Assembly: GCF_029227915.1 (NCBI RefSeq) | Contig: NC_079875.1 | Coordinates: 6,822,001 to 6,882,000 of the forward strand | Direction: 5' to 3' | DNA from: Hydractinia symbiolongicarpus | Lineage: Eukaryota > Cnidaria > Hydrozoa > Anthoathecata > Hydractiniidae | Length of the DNA: 60,000 bases | Shown here: positions 52,649-60,000 of the stretch, piece by piece | Position numbering within the stretch: the first letter of the stretch is position 1 | Layout: the number at the start of each line of letters is the position of its first letter | The notes under the pieces: model-generated | Database searches by the model: none | What the model saw: only the letters and a program-made list of their open reading frames with translations | Told to the model about the DNA's origin: nothing | Made by a program: the position numbers and the translations under genes

Positions 52649-54654
52649 ATGGCTTCGGATGATGAAGTGTTTGTCGACACAAATAATCTAACTTATGTTA
52701 AACAGCCCACCACTGCTGATGGCGTTGCATCAGGAAGTAAGGCTGCTAAAGCAACTGTGAAGCATCCTACATATTGGGACATGGTACAAGAAGCTATTTT
52801 AAAACATGGTGGAAGAAGTGGAATTTCTAAATCTAAGATATGTGATCACATAAAAGAAGTTTATCAAATGGAAGCCAGCAATCAGTATGTTGTTAAAGCG
52901 ATAAAATCAGGACTGGAGAAGAAGTTTATTGAGAATACCACAGGTGACAAACTTTTGCAAAATTCAAAAAAAAAATTAATATAACGAACAAGCAAAACAA
53001 GTTTGGTTAAAAAACGGTTTATAACAAATATAATATTATATCTCTCCCAATTTAAGAAACTTTCAGGGGCGAAAAACCTCTTTTAAAAACTTCCCAGAAA
53101 ATGAAAGTTCGAAAAGTGACTATATTTTTCATAACTTTGACGATATATTGTTAGTAAAGAAATTGGTGGGTATTAATACCTCCCCGCATTATATTTTTAC
53201 ATGCTATAACTCTTTTAATAACTACCGTAGATGGCCGATTTAACGTCAATGTTGAAATAAACGCATACTTAAAAAAAATACCAAGGGTGAAACCTAGTTA
53301 ACAATAAAAAAAGAATAATCATCCGCACCATAACACATAAGGTAGGTATTTAAAATTAAGAAACGCTCAAACGATGTTTATTAAAAAAATGTAAAAATTA
53401 AAAACAAACTTTTAATTGCTCGTCCCAGGCCTCTTATTTTTTGCTGTCGACTCAATAACTCGGGATCTGCAACAGTTAAACTTATGTTAATATATGTTTT
53501 AGGTAATGGAGCAAGTGGATCCTTAAAGATAACAAAAGAACACAAAGAAACTCTTAAAAAATTAGAATCTGTAAAAGTTAAAAAAGAAAAAGAAAAAGCG
53601 AAAAAAGCGACTCAAGAAAGTAAAGAAGTCGAGAAACCGAAAGGAAAAAAACAATCTAAAGATGATTTAGATTTGCCAAAAGAAGTAAAAAAAACTACAA
53701 AAAAACCTCCGCTTCCGAAAGGTACCACTGATATTTTTAATTTCAGCTTGAAAAATCTTACTGAGAAGTCGTTTGTTTACATCTTAATCATCTGCGACAA
53801 GAACGTGCGTTAAATGTAGGGTCCGAATATTTTTAAAAGGGTTTAACACCAAGGAAAGGGTGAAATAAATAATTAAATTTTTTAGACAATGTCAGCAGGA
53901 CATAATTTCCTACTGCTATGTGTTCAACGTTTTTCGTTTTTGTACAACTACTAGAAAACTTTACCCCACCTAAAAAAAAAAAAAAATTGGCTTAAAAGCT
54001 ATATTTTCTTAGTATTTATCAATTTAAGAATGCTCTCTGCTAGCAACTGTCAATGTTATTTAAAAACACTTAACACCTCATGACTGTTCTGGAAAATACT
54101 GGAAAAGTTTCAGGAAAATAGAACTGTCAAAAAGTTTCGTAAGAACGGATTTTTTCTGCCGAGCAAATCAATTCAGGAAAACAACCATTCATTCTGAACA
54201 CATGATGGAAAGAGAAGAGTAATTTGAATTGAAACTTTTATTTCCTATTACGGAATAGCTAATCAATTCTGAATCAACTAAAAAATTAAATATCCAAATG
54301 GGTATTAAAAAAACTCGAGATAATTTAACGGAAATTTAACTTCAGTATAGACTACACAAGACGGGTAGCCATGTTTACTTTTTTAACACGTCAAGCGTAT
54401 ACCATATTATTTTCTCTTTCTTACCTTCTCCATTTATCGTTACCTTTTTTACTTTTCTAGCTGGCAAAGAAAATAAAGAACCAGAGAAGGGCAAAACAAA
54501 AGGAGGTCAAAAGACGTTAAAAGAAAAAACAAAAACGCTTAAGAAAGCAAACAGTACTGGTGATTTGAAGAAAAATGTAACAGCTAGTGTTGATGATGTA
54601 GAACCAGAAACATCCAAGAAACCAACATCGCGAAAAGGGAAAACAAAGCAATGA
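52649..54654 (+). CDS. Linker histone H1-like protein, three exons
   Basis: Exons: 52649-52943, 53503-53721 and 54461-54654; both introns are GT-AG and phase 1. The sum is 708 nt, giving 235 residues. Exon 1 encodes an acidic N-tail and most of the winged-helix globular domain (HPTYWDMVQEAILKHGGRSG, then ISKSKICDHIKEVYQM and YVVKAIKSGLEKK). Exon 2 completes it with NGASGSLKI, the GASGSF-type end of H1 domains, and starts the Lys-rich tail. Exon 3 is Lys-rich (KGGQKTLKEKTKTLKK). H1 binds linker DNA at the nucleosome. Introns and an AATAAA at 54915 mean a polyadenylated, probably replication-independent histone. The tail is moderately basic and has many Glu residues, so a specialised H1 variant is also possible. 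Confidence 0.9.
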
Positions 54655-57170
54655 AACTCTGTTTTTTCTGTTGATTTATGTAAATAACGCCTGAGAATAA
54701 TTTTAGCACTGGTTCTATAATTTAAAATATAAAGTAGTTTGTAAAAAAAATTATTTTTACTATATTCTCAGTTTCTGGTAAAATGTCTGGTAAATTTGGT
54801 AATATAGAGTTATCTGAATCGATCTGGCCCTTAATGTATTGATTTTGGGAGGTTTTTATCATAAATATGTACTACCTTATAAATGACATACCACAAAAAT
54901 TTAATCAAGAGCGCAATAAACTTTAATCTTTCCTATTTTTTTTTTTTTTTTTGAAGCGATACTTTTTGAGTCTAATTTCTCGGAATTTCCATCACCTATT
55001 GCAGCAACTTCGTGCGATGTTTTCCGATAAACCACACAAAATTCATATATACTTCATTAAGAACAAGGGTAAACCTAAGCGAAAAGATGTCAAGTAAAAC
55101 CCGTATGGCCTCCACAGCAGGACTATAACTTTCTGAAAAACGAAAAGAATTATAAAATCAAAGATTACAGGTAGATGTTTAACGTTCCGAGCAATTAGCT
55201 GGAACACATTACTTTAATTTTAAGGAGACATCTTTATCTTCATCTATATCTTTTTAGAAATTGTACAAGCCCTATCTTGTCTGCTCAACTTAGTTTTGAC
55301 ATGGCCATGACTCACTGATGTACTGAGCCCTTTTTTCACAACAGCAAAATGAACCCAATTTTTAAATAAAAAGCCGTACTCTATTTTTACACGACTTCTT
55401 CCATCTCCCTTAAGATAAAAAGTACTTTTTAGTATTCCCATGTTTAGCTTTGCGCTTCATTATTTCAATATTCTACAGAATGAAACATTATTTTCCATAA
55501 GCTGTCAACAAACCTTTCTTTGTAACACGTCTAATTTGTAACACGTCTTCTTCGAGATTCTCTTCAAAGTTTAAAAATATATATTAATTAATTTCCTTAA
55601 TTAACAGGAACTTAAGAAACCAATCAAATAACAGAACAAACCAGCCTTCCCAGGATCATTTCTTTGCGCCTTCTTGGATATCAAAAAAGCGAAAATACCC
55701 TAGTAACAAAGTTAATTAGTTATTAAGATTATAACTTTATTTTTACAATTATATTTAATTTCCTAAAGCTCAAGAGACATCAGAGTAAAGTCATCAACAA
55801 AAAATCAGAATACGATAAAATTAGATCCATTAAAGTATGCTACAAATAAATCAATAATAATCAAAAACATTCTAAAAAACCAATAATATGATTATATGCT
55901 TCATCTTCTTTTTTATACTTGTTGTATCTTCAAAAGTACAAACGACTTCATTAATATGCTCATTAAAGACTTCACTAAAGTGTTCATTAAGAACATTTTT
56001 GCAATCACTTGGAAAAACTTTTGTGTTGATTTCAAACTATTGCTATTCATCTCAAGTAACTTATCACATCAGACACCATCAGACACATACTTATTTGTTC
56101 AATTGGCCATTACCTCCATCCCTTGTCCACTTTACTTAAATTCTTATATCCCTTTTAGCACTACTTTCACCTTTGACATTCTTTCATATTGATTGAGGCT
56201 GGTAAGGTGTTAAATCTATTTGAAATACTGCTTGTTCTACGACTAATGCTACTATAGGCAAGTCTGATGTTAGCAAGGACGAGCAGGACATAAGCTTTTC
56301 AGGAGTTCTCCTTTACCAACTTCCTCTACCACAGACATGTTCTGGGGGTTTCTACGCCGCTGACTTAACTCATCCGGAAAAAGGCGGGTTGATGACGTCA
56401 TTCAAAGTCTCTTAAGTCTCAACGGTACGTCGAAAGCACATGATCTTATACATTGTTTTAACCATCGTTTTAAAGTAAAGAGTGAAGGCTAACCACAATG
56501 TGTAACAAATATTTTTTTGTATATGGATAACAAGTTCGATACCTCGGGCACTTTGTCTTCTTTTTTTTAACGAAACAGCGAGACGTAATAGGCCTAGCAC
56601 AACCTCGACCTTCGGGCTATTTGTCTCTTTTTTTCTTTTTCTCGCCGCTCAATAATTATGTTTTTTTTTAACACTCCTGTTAAAACGTTTAAAAGTTTTT
56701 CGATATTTATATTTTATATTTTGCGACTGTTTTTATTCCATAATGGACCTTGAACGGGAAGCTGCAAGCATGAAAGCTCTTGGTTTGTAGGAACTTTTCA
56801 TTTTGTTTAGTTTTAGAGTCTATCGCGTTTTAGGTTAAATATTGCATCCATTTTCTGTAAATATAGCAAAAAAAATTTTTGTAAGGTCAGAACAAAATTG
56901 ACTTAGGTGTGAATTTGTTTCAAAGAAAATGATAATCGATTATTAATTAAATAAAAACTTAAATCAAAACAGTTTAAAAAACGAGCTGCAAGTAATATTA
57001 ATTGTTCATATATAAAATGATGAAATAGATAAAAGAGAAAATTTAGGAAATAGAATGTTTTACAGATAGTGTTAGATGACTGCTAAATTCATCAGCAAAA
57101 TAGAAATATAATTTTATCTCCACTTTCTTTTTAAAAACTAGCAGACAGCTCTTTGAATTTACGTGATTAA
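54655..57170. other. H1 3' UTR and unassigned sequence
   Basis: Includes the H1 AATAAA at 54915-54920. A minus-strand ATG frame at 55441-55244 (65 residues; GDGRSRVKIEYGFLFKNW) has ordinary composition but no known domain. A decayed Helitron interior lies at about 56385-56500 (gggttgatgacgtcatt, then gcacatgatc). Confidence 0.45.
56372..56500 (+). mobile_element. Internal Helitron fragment, no ends
   Basis: The block ggcgggttgatgacgtcatt followed by 'aagcacatgatc' and 'tatacatt' matches the interior of the family-1 Helitrons in the same order. Both termini are missing. Confidence 0.6.
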
Positions 57171-58410
57171 ATGGCTCGACATTTGCTTGTATTTTTCTCC
57201 TATTTCTGCTTCTGTCTGGGAAATGGAACTTACTATCAACTGGAAAATGTTAACAAGGTGGATGGAAGTGTGTTAAAGACCATCACAGCATCGATTACAC
57301 GTTGCGCGCTTGCTTGTAAATGGAATTCTCTATGCTCAGTATGTGGAATCACTGTTGTCAACGGAGTTACAACAAGTACTTGCATACTGTTTCAACGAGA
57401 CAAAAATGTTTGGGCCGGCAGTACCATTATGCTAATTGTGCCGCTGCAAAACACAAATACTGATGATGGCGAGCAACAAACTGTAACCATAACCCAGTCA
57501 ACTGGTAGGTCTTTGATGTACCTTGGTATAATAGTTGACACTGCACGTTATCAGTCAGTATTTACAATCAGCGAAAGAGTAGGCAGATAGATATAAGAAT
57601 GTGGATACTTTTACATGGCTAACTTTACAAATGTCAATACTTGATGATGGAGTGGTGATGTGCTTTGTTTATTGTTTCCAAGAGGGCCGATGTTTCGATG
57701 GGGAGTCCTAGAGTATTTATTGCCCATTCTAAGCTGCACAGACCAAATTAAGTTTCGTGCTCTACTAACTCCCTGCAACATCCATTGGCCAACATAGTAC
57801 ACTATTTCCCCAATTTTCCCTCACATGACTTGGGTTAACCCGGAGCTATGGTAACATTCACTCGCCCATATTGAATCGCCGCCAAGGGAAATCGAGCCCT
57901 GGTCTCCCGCACAAAGCAGGAGAGTTATAACCAATAAGCTGCGCCGCCAGAGTCAACAGGAGACATTTAGCAAGTAATCTAGGAGAATAGGATACAGTTA
58001 AATTTGAATTTCACTTAAATGAAACTTGAGTGAAGTTGGTGTAGTTTATAATCTCGATCGAGTGTTTTTTGAAATAAACTAGATAATGTATGGAGTAGTA
58101 AAGGTTTTATTTTTTTCCTGTTTTAAGAAGATCTGAATGTTTTATTTTTGTTAATATGACAGAAATCAGTTTTTTGATTTTTATTACAAAAACTGTAGCA
58201 GGTTTTATAGACAACACGGTTATTATCACTTCATTTTTTCATGAAATAATTGCTAATTAGGTATTGATGGCTGTGTTGGTGGCGGTGGTGGCGGAGATGG
58301 AGGAGATGGAGGAGATGGAGGAGATGGAGGTGATGGAGGTGATGGAGGTGGAGATGGAGATGGAGATGGAGATGGAGATGGAGATGGAGATGGAGATGGA
58401 GATGGCGAAG
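57171..58410 (+). CDS. Secreted PAN-like protein with Gly-Asp linker, 5' exons
   Basis: Exon 1, 57171-57504, starts ATG and ends at GTAGGT, phase 1. It encodes a signal peptide (ARHLLVFFSYFCFCLG) and a Cys-containing domain of about 90 residues resembling PAN/apple modules (ITRCALACKWNSLC, then TSTCILF). Exon 2, 58261-58410, follows CTAATTAG and precedes GTAAAT, phase 1 at both ends. It encodes GIDGCVGGGGGGDGGDGG-like sequence, first (GGD)n then (GD)n, a flexible acidic linker. The gene must continue; no further exon was identified before the window ends. The intron carries a SINE (57587-57955). An extracellular adhesive or matrix role is a guess. The PAN assignment is moderate. Confidence 0.7.
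57587..57955 (-). mobile_element. tRNA-derived SINE, second copy
   Basis: The same family as 11188-12076. On the minus strand the tRNA-like head (A box near 57935, B box GGGCTCGATTTCC) is followed by CCGGGTTAACCC, CATGTGAGGG and a tail of only about three TATC units near 57587-57597. It lies in an intron of the PAN-like gene. Confidence 0.85.
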
Positions 58411-59019
58411 GTAAATTTTTTAGCCTGATTTATTTCTACGTATGACTTGACAGTGAGTAGAAAGCTCCAGAATCATGCTTATTTGGTTCTTTTTTTATCT
58501 ATCTTGTGTTCCTAATCAATTTAATAAAAAATAAAAAACAAAACTAAATATCAGCATTTTCGGACAGCTTTCATCGTAGGCGAGAAAGGAAGAGATCACA
58601 AGCTAAAAAAATGAAAATTGCAGAAATTTTATATTCTGGATTGAAATTTTGATTAGGATTGTTTCTAATGTTAGAAACAATGATTTGAGACTGGATGTGT
58701 TTTTATGATGATGTAAACATATAAACAATGTAACTGCTATTCGGAAAGGGCGCTTTCAGGAGTGCGCTCAAAACAAGGAAGCGTTCTTTATGGTGGTTGC
58801 GAAACAAAGAAAGATTAAATCAAAAAACACGACATGTAATCCATCGTAATAACTGAATATAATAACATTGCTGTAAAAAAAGCTACGATAAAAACAAACA
58901 CCACGGAAACAAGATACAACAGACACTTCACCTAACAATCGCAAAATGACACCTATCCCGAGAGAATCTTCTGTGGACGATAGTGATAGGTAAACCCGAG
59001 TTGTCAGCGAAATGCTACG

Positions 59020-59150
59020 ACGAATAAACGATACATAAACGATACATGAAAGATACAATGCGACAAAAAAGAATACATAAACGATACATAAACGATACAC
59101 AAACGATACATAATCGATATATAAACGATACATAAACGACGATATATTAG
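59020..59150. repeat. Tandem repeat of about 12 bp (acgatacataa)
   Basis: About ten imperfect copies of acgatacataa. The minus-strand Tyr/Val/Ile-rich frames through it are artefacts. Confidence 0.85.
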
Positions 59151-59673
59151 TGGAAAAAGAAACACACAACATGAAACAACAACAGACAAACAAAAATGAC
59201 TAAACACAGAAAATTGACAAAAAAATTAAAATCCTCTGAGATATTTTTAAAGTTATACTGAAATAAATAACCTGTTTCAACAGTTTATATTATTACCTTA
59301 ATATATGGGGAAAAAGTGACCAAATTTAGTGACTATTTATTTTTGCCGACCAACAATTTTTTGTTTGTTTTCGACCATTTTCATTTTTCGCCCATTTTTA
59401 ATTCAGTATCTACATAACCGTAACAGTAATAAATGGAAAACGAATACAGCCTTGTATGATATCAATATGAATAACGTTCTAAGTGAGCAAAGTAAAAAAT
59501 AAAGAAGAAAAAAACGAAAGAGAAGTTGATAACCAAAGCAGATAAGATGCTGAAAAAAAAGAAAAAGGGTCATGATTGAAATTGGCTGGTTGATGTTGTT
59601 TTTATTATTTATTGATAGATAAAAAGCTTGAAACGTGACTGCAGTAACAAATTTAGTCGGTAAAAGTGACTGA

Positions 59674-59700
59674 ATTATGTCAAAGTGACTTTGACATAAT
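59674..59700. repeat. Perfect palindrome, 12-bp arms
   Basis: attatgtcaaag, loop tga, ctttgacataat. No function assigned. Confidence 0.85.
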
Positions 59701-60000
59701 TTGACAAATTTATGACTTTTTTTTTGCTGTCCTTTTTGCTGACTTCTTTTCGTCAAGTCGGCTTTATACTTGTCATATTATTCCGTGCGGAGGTAATTAG
59801 GAAGCATTTGATCATGACAATAAGGCCATCAAAACACGACTTCCTGAAGCCCAAACGAGTCAAATATTATACTAATAGACACTTTACGGTAAAACGCTTC
59901 TTAATTTTTAATTCCTCCTACTAACTTCACTTTTAAACAAAATTCAAATATAACGTAATTAAATAAACCATGTTAGTAGGTTTCTTATTCGTGGTATAAC

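Larger units (their letters stand above)
58411..60000. other. Unassigned; probably intron of the PAN-like gene
   Basis: No exon could be recognised. It contains the 12-bp tandem repeat at 59020-59150 and the palindrome at 59674-59700. Confidence 0.4.

Noticed and set aside
58768-59207. Minus-strand Tyr/Val-rich frames
   Set aside because: They arise from the 12-bp repeat at 59020-59150 and have no recognisable protein features.

Overview
This window looks like an AT-rich, intron-rich metazoan genome, most likely a cnidarian (perhaps a hydrozoan; this is inference). The reasons are GT-AG split genes, a secreted protein with ShKT domains plus a papilin-like Cys module, tandem death-domain proteins, a split linker histone H1, and a heavy mixed load of Helitrons, CR1/L2-like LINE, Penelope-like element, Harbinger-like fragments and tRNA-derived SINEs. 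There are no bacterial operons, CRISPR arrays or plasmid features.

Layout: 1-4.4 kb holds the last exon of a tandem death-fold gene (copy A) and a second death-domain ORF. 6.2-8.1 kb is a broken LINE. 8.1-18.6 kb is a large inverted arrangement of head-to-tail non-autonomous Helitrons: four on the minus strand, an unassigned spacer of about 2 kb, then three on the plus strand. One of them hosts a SINE whose tail has grown into a 553-bp (TATC)n array. 18.8-21.5 kb holds a DDE transposase relic and a Penelope-like element bounded by inverted repeats. 21.96-22.29 kb has two minus-strand exons of a UCHL5-like deubiquitinase. 22.4-24.7 kb is another triple Helitron array lying beside those exons. 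25-26.7 kb is a decayed integrase-core gene split by a 53-bp minisatellite. 27.7-31.5 kb is a second copy of the death-fold gene, here with all three exons visible but a premature TGA. 31.8-44.5 kb is gene-poor, with a Harbinger relic, simple repeats, a perfect 34-bp-arm hairpin and more Helitrons. 44.8-50.1 kb is the six-exon ShKT gene; 52.6-54.7 kb is histone H1; 57.2 kb to beyond the visible exons is a secreted PAN-like protein with a Gly-Asp linker.

Themes: (1) the death-fold gene was duplicated with its introns (about 2.7 kb shared), and one copy's intron carries a 683-bp (GTCT)n array where the other keeps about 4 units. (2) Both giant tetranucleotide arrays sit inside identifiable mobile elements (Helitron 5' end, SINE tail). 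(3) The main Helitron family carries many perfect TGACGTCA palindromes (the CREB/ATF site). (4) The secreted genes and H1 use phase-1 introns throughout. No new gene system could be demonstrated; the most unusual structures are the inverted Helitron concatemers and the element-seeded microsatellites.
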